A stretch of 64,000 nt of DNA from Fen-1231 sp035286465 (GTDB lineage: Bacteria > Gemmatimonadota > Gemmatimonadetes > Gemmatimonadales > Gemmatimonadaceae): contig DATEDF010000085.1 in NCBI GenBank assembly GCA_035286465.1, positions 8,569-72,568 on the forward strand, in the 5' to 3' direction. The notes beneath the pieces are model-generated. The model was not told the origin of the DNA and searched no databases. It worked only from the letters and a program-made list of their open reading frames with translations. The position numbers and the translations under genes are program-made. Shown in pieces: positions 1-7,343 of this stretch (positions within the stretch are counted from its first letter, which is position 1; the number at the start of each line of letters is the position of its first letter).

Positions 1-585
1 CGCGCCAACCGCGTGGCGCTCGACGCGTACGAGGCCGCGCTCGCCGCGGTGCCCACTGCGGACCACCGATTCCGCGTCGAGCACGCCCAGATCGTCAACT
101 ACGCCGACCTCCCGCGCTTCGCGCAACTCGGCGTGATTCCCTCGATGCAGGCCAGCCACCAGACGAGCGACATGTACTGGGCCGGTTCGCGCCTGGGCGG
201 TGAGCGGCTCCTCGGCGCCTACGCCTGGCGGTCGCTGCTCGACGCCGGCGTCGTGATTCCCAACGGGAGCGACTTCCCCGTCGAGAAGGTGAATCCACTG
301 ATCTCGTTCCACGCCGCCATCTCGCGGCAGGACGCGGACAACTATCCGCCGGGCGGCTGGTATGCCGAGCAGCGGATGACGCGCGACGAGGCGCTCCGTT
401 CGATGACGATCTGGCCGGCGTACGCGGCGTTTCAGGAGCGGGAGCTGGGCTCGCTCGCGCCGGGGAAGTACGCCGATTTCGTCGTGCTCGACCAGGACAT
501 CATGCGCGTGCCGGCGGAGGTCGTCCTGCGCACGCGCGTCCTCTCGACGTGGGTGGGCGGCCGGCCGGTGTACGAAGCGAAGTGA
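1..585 (+). CDS. Amidohydrolase family protein, C-terminal part (cut by window edge)
   Basis: The frame is open from base 1, so only the last 194 residues are present and the N-terminal metal-binding half lies outside the window. What remains matches the second half of a YtcJ-like metal-dependent amidohydrolase. RVEHAQI near residue 25 carries a barrel histidine. NGSDFPVE near residue 90 holds the aspartate expected late in the TIM barrel. The tail GSLAPGKYADFVVLD near residue 150 is the usual closing beta-sandwich segment of the superfamily. Substrate cannot be told from this part. The gene ends about 40 bases before a strong shared hairpin and faces the HEAT-repeat gene. Confidence 0.85.
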   Translation, partial: RANRVALDAYEAALAAVPTADHRFRVEHAQIVNYADLPRFAQLGVIPSMQASHQTSDMYWAGSRLGGERLLGAYAWRSLLDAGVVIPNGSDFPVEKVNPLISFHAAISRQDADNYPPGGWYAEQRMTRDEALRSMTIWPAYAAFQERELGSLAPGKYADFVVLDQDIMRVPAEVVLRTRVLSTWVGGRPVYEAK

Positions 586-623
586 TGGCGCGCGGCCGCC
601 CGAAGGCGGCCGGCTGAGCGCGC

Positions 624-677
624 CCTGAAGCGGTCCCGGGCGCGGCCGGGCGCGGCCGCGCCCGGGACCGCTTCAGG
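624..677. terminator. Perfect 25-bp hairpin between convergent genes
   Basis: Arms 624-648 and 653-677 are exact reverse complements (25 of 25) with a four-base loop. There is no T-run, so it is not a classical intrinsic terminator. The position between two convergent stop codons fits a bidirectional transcription stop or 3' end stabiliser. The right arm contains the stop codon of the minus-strand gene. Confidence 0.7.
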
Positions 678-2133
678 CGGCGCTTCCTTTCTCCGACATC
701 AGCGTGCGCACGGCGGCGTCGCGCACCTCCTTCTCGCGGTCGTTGACGAGCGCCTGCAGCGCGGCGAGGGCGCCGGGCGTGCGGGCCTCGCCCAGCGCGG
801 CGACCGCGGCGACGCGGAGCGCACTGTTCTTCCTGGCCTTGAAGAACCCGCTGGTCGCGGCGGCCGCGGCCGTCAGCTTCTGCACGGCCTCCGGGCTCGC
901 GATCCGGCCGAGCGCGGCGAGCAGCGCGAACTGGACCTCCGCCTCGGTCTCCTTGTCCACCGCGGCGGCGAGGGTGGAGCCCGCGCGTGTGCTCTTGCGG
1001 GCGATGAGCCCGGCGATGGCCTCGAGTCGCACCGGGACGGCGTCGTCGCCGAGCGCGCGTGCGAGCGCGTCAATCGTGAACGGCGTCTCGGTTCGCGCGA
1101 GCGCGCGCGTCGCCGCGCGCCGCACGCGCTCGTCCGGGTGGCGCAGGAGGTCGGCCAGCGCGCGCTCCGCCTCCTGCGGGCCCAGCTCGCCGAGCAGGTC
1201 GGCGGCCTGCCGCACCACGTACCACCGCGGGTCGGCGAGCATCTGGACGAGCGACTGTCGCACCGCCGGAAGCTGGAAGAGCACGTCGCGATACGCGCGG
1301 CGTTGCGGCCCCGACCCCGCGCTGGCGAAGAGATCCACGACCGCGTCCACGCCGTCCTGTCCGCAGCGCCGCAGGATGCGCTCCGTCTGCGCGGCGCGCG
1401 CGGGCTCGGCCGTCAAGTGGTAGGCGATCGCGCGCAGGATGGTCGGCTTGGTGAGCCGCCGCGCGGTCATGGCGAAGCCGCGCCGGATCTCCGGGTCGGC
1501 GACCGCGGCTTCGCGGTCGAGGAGCGTCGCGAAGATGTCGGCCGCGTCGGTCGTGCGGCCCTCGCGCGTCGCCTGCTCCGCCACGAACGCGATCTCGTCG
1601 AGCACGCCGGCGACCGCGAAGGGCGTCGCGGCCTCGGAGAGCTTCGTGAACAGGAACCGCGCGCGCTGGTCGGCGCCGACCGGTCCGGTCTCGGCTTGCG
1701 TCTTCTCGCCGCTCGTGCGCGCCGGCGCCTCCGCCTTCGCCTCGACGAACCGGAGCCGCACCGTCTTGCCGGGGAGTTCCGCCAGGCGCCGCGAGAAGTC
1801 GGCCGCGTCGCTCGACGTGCCGGACTCGATGGCCAGCAGCCGGGCGAGCCCCAGCAGCTCCGCCGGCACCGCACCCTGGTCCAGGACGATCTCCTCGATC
1901 GCGTGCGAGGAGAGCCGCTGCGCCAACTCCTGCACGCCCGCAAGCGCCTGCGGCATCACCAGCCCGTTGACCGCGAGGCGCCCTTCCTTGTTGCCGAGGC
2001 GGACCGAGGCCTCCTTCGAGACGAAGACGACCGCGCGAAGGGCGACCTTCTGGCCGTCAATCGCCTGGCTTTCGTGGATCATCAGCCAGACGAGGCGCGC
2101 GAAGTGGCGGGCGAGAGTGAGGGAATTGTCCAT
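673..2133 (-). CDS. HEAT-repeat protein
   Basis: A 486-residue protein. The C-terminal half is a series of HEAT/PBS-type helical repeats, recognisable by recurring patterns such as VRRAATRALARTE, VPVRLEAIAGLIA and VRDAAVRTLMS, each a D/E-x-V-R-x-A-A core. Such solenoids are protein-interaction scaffolds. The N-terminal part (MDNSLTLARHF onward) has no motif I recognise. I start at the ATG at 2133 because the upstream extension to 2361 is Arg/Pro-rich, looks non-coding, and would overlap the divergent hydrolase. No signal peptide is visible, so a cytoplasmic location is likely. The specific partner is unknown. Confidence 0.75.
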   Translation of the reverse strand: MDNSLTLARHFARLVWLMIHESQAIDGQKVALRAVVFVSKEASVRLGNKEGRLAVNGLVMPQALAGVQELAQRLSSHAIEEIVLDQGAVPAELLGLARLLAIESGTSSDAADFSRRLAELPGKTVRLRFVEAKAEAPARTSGEKTQAETGPVGADQRARFLFTKLSEAATPFAVAGVLDEIAFVAEQATREGRTTDAADIFATLLDREAAVADPEIRRGFAMTARRLTKPTILRAIAYHLTAEPARAAQTERILRRCGQDGVDAVVDLFASAGSGPQRRAYRDVLFQLPAVRQSLVQMLADPRWYVVRQAADLLGELGPQEAERALADLLRHPDERVRRAATRALARTETPFTIDALARALGDDAVPVRLEAIAGLIARKSTRAGSTLAAAVDKETEAEVQFALLAALGRIASPEAVQKLTAAAAATSGFFKARKNSALRVAAVAALGEARTPGALAALQALVNDREKEVRDAAVRTLMSEKGSAA

Positions 2134-2260
2134 GCGGGCGACGTCGCCGCTCGCGGAGCGGCGTGCGGCTGGTGCCGTTCGAATCGTGCGCGTAACATAA
2201 GCGCTCCAGAACGCCTCCGCACAAGCGGAACGCGGTACCGTCGAGGGCGATGGACGATGC

Positions 2261-3205
2261 GTGACGCGGTCGCGATGCGCCGTGAGTGATGCGGGGCGAC
2301 GGGCGGCGGGTGACTTCGTGGCGACGGCCCCGATTCCCGCGCCGCGCGCGAGCGGCCTCACGCTTACGACCGCGGTCCCGCTCTACTGGTGCGCCTACGG
2401 GCGCCCGGGCGCGCCGCGGCTCCTCGTGCTGCACGGCGGGCCGGGCGCGCACCACGACTACCTGCTGCCGCAGTTCCTCGACCTGGCCGACGAGTTCGAA
2501 CTCGTCTTCTACGACCAGCGCGGCGGCGGCCGCTCGAAGAGCGACGCCCGTGAGACCGTCACCTGGCACACGCACGTCCGCGATCTCGAGCGCGTCGCCA
2601 GGGAACTGGCGCTCGATCCGCTCGTCATCGTCGGCTACTCGTGGGGCGGTCTGCTCGCGCTCCTCTACGCGGTCGAGGCGGCGCGCGCGCGCGTCGCGCC
2701 GCCGCCGGCACGCCTCGCGCTCGTGGACCCGGCGCCGCTCTCGCGCGCGTTCCGATCGGCGTTCGAGGCCGAGTTCGCGCGACGACAGCGGAGCCCCGAC
2801 GTCGAACGCGAGCGCGCGGCGCTGGCCGCCTCCGGGCTCCGCGAGGCGGACCCGGCCGCCCACCGGCGGCGCGCGTTCGAGCTGAGCGTCGCGGGATACT
2901 TCGCCGATCCGCGCCGCGCCGCCGGCCTGACCCCGTTCCGGGTCGTCGCGCGCGTCCAGCGCTCCACGTGGGAGAGTCTCCGGGGAACCGACCTGTTTCC
3001 CGAGCTGGGCGCCGTCCGCTGCCCCACCCTGATCGTGCACGGCCGGCAGGACCCCATCCCGATCGCCTCGTCGGAGGAGGCCGCCCGGCTGCTGGGCGCC
3101 CGGTTCGTGCCGCTGGATGCGTGCGGGCACGTGCCGTATGTTGAACAGCGTACCGCGCTCTTCGCGGCGCTCCGGCCGTTTCTCCGCACCGGCGCCGCCA
3201 GGTAG
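2261..3205 (+). CDS. Alpha/beta hydrolase, proline iminopeptidase-like
   Basis: The fold is shown by HGGPG (oxyanion-hole motif of the prolyl iminopeptidase group, near residue 66), a GYSWGG nucleophile elbow (Ser near residue 128), the acid loop HGRQDP, and the catalytic histidine in CGHVPY near the C-terminus. About 314 residues is normal for the family. The start is uncertain: GTG 2261 is the longest in-frame choice and GTG at about 2321 (VATAPIPAP) is possible. No signal peptide is seen. It probably cleaves an N-terminal proline or a related ester/amide; the true substrate is unknown. It is transcribed away from the HEAT-repeat gene. Confidence 0.75.
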   Translation: MTRSRCAVSDAGRRAAGDFVATAPIPAPRASGLTLTTAVPLYWCAYGRPGAPRLLVLHGGPGAHHDYLLPQFLDLADEFELVFYDQRGGGRSKSDARETVTWHTHVRDLERVARELALDPLVIVGYSWGGLLALLYAVEAARARVAPPPARLALVDPAPLSRAFRSAFEAEFARRQRSPDVERERAALAASGLREADPAAHRRRAFELSVAGYFADPRRAAGLTPFRVVARVQRSTWESLRGTDLFPELGAVRCPTLIVHGRQDPIPIASSEEAARLLGARFVPLDACGHVPYVEQRTALFAALRPFLRTGAAR

Positions 3206-3209
3206 CTTG

Positions 3210-3344
3210 CCGCACCGCTGTTCGCCGTACCGCTGTTCGCCGTACCGCCGTTCGCCGTACCGCTGTTCGCCGCACCGCCGCTCGCCGTTCCGCCGTTCGC
3301 CGTACCGCCATTCGCCGTACCGCCGTTCGCCGTTCCGCCGCTCT
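3210..3344. repeat. 15-bp tandem repeat, nine units
   Basis: Nine imperfect 15-bp units (consensus CCGTACCGCYGTTCG) start at 3210 and fill the space between the hydrolase stop and the next ATG at 3373. Units vary at a few fixed positions (T/C, A/C/T). Both strands stay open in several frames, but the peptides are pure low-complexity and I do not call them genes. Confidence 0.9.
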
Positions 3345-3372
3345 CCGCACTTCGCACGCCGCACCCAGAACC

Positions 3373-3828
3373 ATGTCCACGTACGACGAGATCACGCAGC
3401 CGCACATCGCGACGATCGAGAGCGACGGACGCCGGTACAACGTATCGTGCCGCGTCGGCTTCGACGGCGTGGAGTACGTCGGCCGGCTCTGGTTTGCCGA
3501 CGAATCGTGGGACGACCTCGGCCTCCCCGACCGCGGCGGGCTGCCGGGGCGCACGAAGGAGGAGGTACTCGCACTCGCCCGGCGGCTGACGCCGGAGGAA
3601 CTCGTCAAACGGCACCGGCGCGCGCTCTCGGAGAAGCGCCGCTTCCACGGGCTGCGCAAGGCGACCGACGAGATTCTCGCGAAGATCCGCTACCTCAACC
3701 AGGTCGCGATCTCGATGCGCGCCGGCCTGCTCGACGTCGAGGGCGCGGCGCAGGAGATCGACCTCACCGAGAAGCAGCTCCACTCGCTCATTGACCGGCT
3801 CTCCACGTATGCCGGCATCGAGGACTAG
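3373..3828 (+). CDS. Conserved-looking hypothetical protein, 151 aa
   Basis: I do not recognise a family. The N-terminal 55 residues look like a small beta-rich domain (RYNVSCRVGFDGVEYVGRLWFADESWDDLG). The rest is charged helix with a possible coiled-coil character (LTPEELVKRHRRALSEKRRF, then KATDEILAKIRYLNQ). There is no signal peptide or membrane segment. The start is the ATG at 3373, directly after the tandem repeat. It overlaps the endonuclease III start by 20 bases, so the two are likely co-translated, and a link to DNA repair is possible but unproven. Confidence 0.7.
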   Translation: MSTYDEITQPHIATIESDGRRYNVSCRVGFDGVEYVGRLWFADESWDDLGLPDRGGLPGRTKEEVLALARRLTPEELVKRHRRALSEKRRFHGLRKATDEILAKIRYLNQVAISMRAGLLDVEGAAQEIDLTEKQLHSLIDRLSTYAGIED

Positions 3829-4546
3829 GCCCCGCCGCTCGCGGGGCGCCAACCGGGAGCCACCCAGCCACGAGCAGCGCGGGGGACGCCGGAAGCCGCT
3901 CGCGGGCGACGCGCTGCGGGCGCACGCGCTCGAGATTCAGCGCCGGCTCCTCGCCACGTACCCGGACGCGCACTGTGCGCTCGAGCACCACGACCCGCTC
4001 GAGCTGGCCGTCGCGACCATCCTGAGCGCACAGTGCACCGACAAGCGCGTGAACCTGGTCACGCCCGGGGTCTTCGCGCGGTATCCCGATGCCCGCGCGC
4101 TCGCCGGCGCCGATCCGCGCGCGCTCGAGACGATCATCAAGAGCACCGGCTTCTTCCGGAACAAGGCGAAGAGCATCGTCGGGATGGCGCGCGCGCTCGT
4201 CGAGCGCCACGACGCGCAGGTGCCGCGGTCGATGGACGAGCTGGTCGCGCTCCCGGGCATCGGCCGCAAGACCGCGAACGTGATCCTCGGCACGGCCTTC
4301 GGCATCAACGATGGGATCGTCGTGGACACGCACGTCGCGCGGCTCGCGAAGCGGATGGGCTTCACGCGCCAGACCGACCCCGTGAAGATCGAGCGGGCGC
4401 TGATGCCGCTCTTCCCGCGCGACTCGTGGGCGCTGCTCGCGCACCTCCTCATCTGGCACGGGCGCCGGACCTGCGACGCGCGAAAGCCAAAGTGCGGGGA
4501 ATGCGTGCTCGCCGACATCTGCCCGGCGGCGATGCTGCCGGGCTAA
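3809..4546 (+). CDS. nth: Endonuclease III (DNA glycosylase/AP lyase)
   Basis: Base-excision repair enzyme that removes oxidised pyrimidines and nicks abasic sites. The helix-hairpin-helix LPGIGRKTAN contains the catalytic lysine. VDTHVARL carries the catalytic aspartate. The C-terminus has the Cys-x6-Cys-x2-Cys-x5-Cys iron-sulphur loop (CDARKPKC..C....C). I chose ATG 3809, which overlaps the preceding gene; a TTG at 3791 is the longer alternative. The first 25 residues (RTRPRRSRGANREPP) are a basic extension absent from the short E. coli enzyme. The stop is followed within about 10 bases by a palindromic heptamer repeat. Confidence 0.95.
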   Translation: MPASRTRPRRSRGANREPPSHEQRGGRRKPLAGDALRAHALEIQRRLLATYPDAHCALEHHDPLELAVATILSAQCTDKRVNLVTPGVFARYPDARALAGADPRALETIIKSTGFFRNKAKSIVGMARALVERHDAQVPRSMDELVALPGIGRKTANVILGTAFGINDGIVVDTHVARLAKRMGFTRQTDPVKIERALMPLFPRDSWALLAHLLIWHGRRTCDARKPKCGECVLADICPAAMLPG

Positions 4547-4554
4547 CTTCAACA

Positions 4555-4672
4555 GCGAGTACACGGTAGACGGTAGACGGTAGACCGTTTACTTTTGCGC
4601 CTGACCGCCAACCGTCTGCCGCCTACCGCCAACCGTCCACCGTCCACCGTCGACGGTCTACCGTCTACTCGC
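4555..4672. repeat. Palindromic heptamer-repeat element
   Basis: An element bounded by GCGAGT (4555-4560) and its complement ACTCGC (4667-4672). The left arm is tandem ACGGTAG heptamers. The right arm is tandem ACCGTCC/ACCGTCT heptamers, the approximate reverse complement. It starts about 10 bases after the nth stop and ends 14 bases before the cyclophilin ATG. It contains the only GTCGAC hexamer I found in the window. Confidence 0.85.
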
Positions 4673-4686
4673 CGTTGCCTTTTCCC

Positions 4687-5148
4687 ATGCCCAAGACCGC
4701 CACCTTCGAAACCAACCTCGGCACGATCACCGCCGAGCTCTACGACAAGGATGCCCCGGGCACGGTGGCGAACTTCGAGAAGCTCGCCAACTCGGGGTTC
4801 TACGACGGGGTCAGGTTCCACCGCGTGATTCCCGACTTCGTCGTGCAGGGTGGCGACCCGCTCTCGCGCGATCTCCCCGCCGGGCATCCGCGCATCGGCA
4901 CCGGCGGCCCCGGGTGGACCATCAAGTGCGAGACGGCGGGAAACCCGCGCACGCACGAAGTCGGCTCGCTCTCGATGGCGCACGCCGGCAAGGACACCGG
5001 CGGCAGCCAGTTCTTCCTGGTGCTGAGCGAGCGGAACTCGCGGCACCTGAACGGCGTGCACACCGTGTTCGGCAGGATCACTGCCGGGCTCGACGTGATG
5101 CAGAAGCTCAAGCAGAACGACTCCATGACCACGGTGCGCGTCGCATAA
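4687..5148 (+). CDS. Cyclophilin-type peptidyl-prolyl cis-trans isomerase
   Basis: A 153-residue single-domain cyclophilin. FHRVIPDFVVQGGDP (the signature with catalytic Arg) and GSLSMAHAGKDTGGSQFFLV (the substrate-groove segment with the Gln and Phe residues) are both intact. It catalyses proline isomerisation during protein folding. No signal peptide is seen, so it is probably cytoplasmic (PpiB-like). ATG 4687 gives the standard MPKTATFETNLG start; an upstream TTG at 4675 is less likely. There is no clear Shine-Dalgarno sequence because the heptamer element ends just upstream. Confidence 0.93.
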   Translation: MPKTATFETNLGTITAELYDKDAPGTVANFEKLANSGFYDGVRFHRVIPDFVVQGGDPLSRDLPAGHPRIGTGGPGWTIKCETAGNPRTHEVGSLSMAHAGKDTGGSQFFLVLSERNSRHLNGVHTVFGRITAGLDVMQKLKQNDSMTTVRVA

Positions 5149-5181
5149 GCCGGCGGCCGGCGCCCCTCCCCAGGAACCTCC

Positions 5182-5343
5182 ATGTCCGAATCGCACCACG
5201 CCTCCGACCGCAAGGCGGCCTTCACGGGCCTCATCCTCGGGGTCATCGCGCTGGCCATCGTGCTCAGCACCATCGTGTATCTGACGAACCGGCACTACGC
5301 CGGGAAGGAAGGCGCCAGGCCCGCGGCGAGCCCGTCGCAATAG
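5182..5343 (+). CDS. Small single-pass membrane protein, 53 aa
   Basis: A short frame from ATG 5182 to TAG 5341-5343, with a plausible AGGA ribosome-binding site 7 bases upstream. The peptide begins MSESHHASDRKAAFTG, has one strongly hydrophobic segment at about residues 17-33 (LILGVIALAIVLSTIVYL), then a short hydrophilic Ala/Pro tail. That layout suggests a membrane peptide with cytoplasmic N-terminus. It sits between the cyclophilin and a metal-transport ATPase and close to the cbb3 operon. I do not recognise the family; a small accessory subunit is possible but unproven. Confidence 0.6.
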   Translation: MSESHHASDRKAAFTGLILGVIALAIVLSTIVYLTNRHYAGKEGARPAASPSQ

Positions 5344-5414
5344 GCTGCTTGTCCGTCTCCCGTCCGTCCGTCGCGCGCCCCTCCGGCCCCGGCCGAGGGG
5401 CGTGGTTCGTTTCG

Positions 5415-7247
5415 ATGCTCGCGTCACCGGCCGCGCGGTTGCCGCTCGCGGCGACCTCGGCCCTTGCCGCCGGGGCGCTCGTCGCGCTCGAGCAGCCCGC
5501 GTGGGCGCACTGGTTCTGGTTCGCGGCGCTCGTGCTCACGGGCCTGCCCGTCGCCTGGCGCACGTTTCGCGGGATCCTCCGCGGGCACTTCGCCGCCGAC
5601 GTGGTGGCGATGCTCGCGATCGTGACCGCGATCGCGCTGCGGCAGCCCATCGCCGGACTGGTCATCGTGATCATGCAGACGGGCGGCGAGATGCTCGAGC
5701 GCTATGCGGAGGGGCGGGCGTCGGAGGCCGTGCGCGAGCTGGAGGCCGCCGCGCCGCGCCTCGCCCATCGCGCACGCGGGGACGCCACGGAGGACGTGGC
5801 CGCCGAGGCGGTCGTCATCGGCGACATTCTCCTCGTGCGGCCCGGCGAGATGGTGCCGTGCGACGGGATCCTCATCGAGGGGAACTCGCACGTCGAGGTC
5901 GCGCGCCTCACGGGCGAGCCGTCGCCCCAGCACGTGATCGAGGGCTCGATCGTGCGGAGCGGCGCCGTGAACGTCGAGAGCGCCTTCCGGCTGCGCGTGA
6001 CGGCGCCCTCGCGGGAGAGTCTCTACGCGAAGATCGTCGAGCTGGTGCGGACGGCGCAGGCGGAGAAGTCGCCGATCCAGCGGCTCGCCGACCGCTACGC
6101 CGTCTGGTTCACGCCGGTGACGCTCGCCGCGTGCGGCATCGCGTGGCTCGCCGCAGGCGACCCGCTGCGCGTGCTGGCGGTGCTCGTGGTCGCGACGCCC
6201 TGCCCGCTGATTCTCGCCACGCCCGTCGCGATCGTCGGCGGCATCAACCGCGCGGCGCGCCACCAGATCGTGGTGCGCACGGGCGGCGCACTGGAGCAGA
6301 TCGGCGCGGTGGACGCGGCGGTCTTCGACAAGACCGGGACGCTCACCATCGGCTATCCCGAGGTCTCCCACGTCCTGCCGCTCGCGCCGTTCGACGAACG
6401 CACGCTGCTCGCGCTCGCCGCCGCCGTCGAGCACCACTCGGGACACCTCCTGGCGATAACCACGGTGGACGCGGCGGAGTCGCTCGGCATCGCCGTGCCC
6501 GCGGCGCAATCCGTGGTGGAGACACCCGGGAACGGCGTCACCGGCACCGCCGCCGGCCGCCGCGTCTCGGTGGGTACGCTCTCGTACGTCGCCGCGCAGC
6601 AGCCGACCGCGTCGGCCGCGCTCATCGAGCTGCGCGAGAGCGGCCGCGGCCTGCGCGCGTACGTGGCGGTGGACGGCACGGCCGCCGGCGTCATCGCGTA
6701 CGCGGACCGCACGCGTGACGGGCTCCCCGCCTTCTTCGCCGAGCTCAAGGCGCTCGGCGTCTCGCGCACGCTGCTCCTCTCGGGCGACCACGAGCAGAAC
6801 GTCGCCGCGCTCGCCCGCGACCTCGGCATCACCGAGGCGAGGGGCGACCTGCTGCCCGCGGACAAGGTGCAGGTCGTGAAGGGGCTGCTGGCCGAAGGAC
6901 ACCGCGTCCTGATGACCGGCGACGGCACGAACGACGCGCCGGCGCTCTCGGCCGCGACCGTGGGGATCGCGCTCGCCGCGCACGGCGGCGGAATCACCGC
7001 CGAGTCCGCCGGCATCGTGCTCCTCGCCGACGACGTGACACGCGTGACGACCGCCATCCGCATCGGCCGCCGCGCGACATTCATCGCGAAGCAGAGCATC
7101 CTCGCGGGCCTCGGTCTCTCCAGCATTGCGATGGTCGCCGCCGCGCTCGGCCACATTCCGCCGACGATCGGCGCGCTCGTGCAGGAGGCCATTGACGTCG
7201 CGGTCATCCTCAACGCGCTGCGCGCGGGGCCCGCGGGCGAGCCGTAG
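5415..7247 (+). CDS. P1B-type heavy-metal ATPase with TPC motif
   Basis: A 610-residue ATP-driven metal exporter of the inner membrane. It has the phosphorylation site DKTGTLT (Asp near residue 304), an A-domain TGE (LTGEPSPQ), and the hinge TGDGTNDAPAL near residue 501. The sixth transmembrane helix carries VATPCPLILATP near residue 260, a TPC motif in place of the CPC of copper and zinc pumps. TPC defines the P1B-5 group, linked to nickel, cobalt or iron. There is no N-terminal metal-binding domain and no C-terminal hemerythrin domain. The usual SEHP nucleotide motif is replaced by HHSGH. The start ATG 5415 gives a short N-terminus before the first membrane helix. Metal is unassigned. Confidence 0.85.
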   Translation: MLASPAARLPLAATSALAAGALVALEQPAWAHWFWFAALVLTGLPVAWRTFRGILRGHFAADVVAMLAIVTAIALRQPIAGLVIVIMQTGGEMLERYAEGRASEAVRELEAAAPRLAHRARGDATEDVAAEAVVIGDILLVRPGEMVPCDGILIEGNSHVEVARLTGEPSPQHVIEGSIVRSGAVNVESAFRLRVTAPSRESLYAKIVELVRTAQAEKSPIQRLADRYAVWFTPVTLAACGIAWLAAGDPLRVLAVLVVATPCPLILATPVAIVGGINRAARHQIVVRTGGALEQIGAVDAAVFDKTGTLTIGYPEVSHVLPLAPFDERTLLALAAAVEHHSGHLLAITTVDAAESLGIAVPAAQSVVETPGNGVTGTAAGRRVSVGTLSYVAAQQPTASAALIELRESGRGLRAYVAVDGTAAGVIAYADRTRDGLPAFFAELKALGVSRTLLLSGDHEQNVAALARDLGITEARGDLLPADKVQVVKGLLAEGHRVLMTGDGTNDAPALSAATVGIALAAHGGGITAESAGIVLLADDVTRVTTAIRIGRRATFIAKQSILAGLGLSSIAMVAAALGHIPPTIGALVQEAIDVAVILNALRAGPAGEP

Positions 7248-7343
7248 GCGATTCCCCTACCGGCGTTTCGGGTGGACGCCGATTGTTCGTAACCGGTTGA
7301 GGCGGTTGATTGCCTGATTCCCCCACGTGGAGTCGCCCCTCAC

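Noticed and set aside
3117..3794. Open frame through the 15-bp repeats on both strands
   Set aside because: The translations are pure SPYRR- or NGGTA-type low complexity created by the 15-bp (five-codon) unit, and they run through real genes in another frame.
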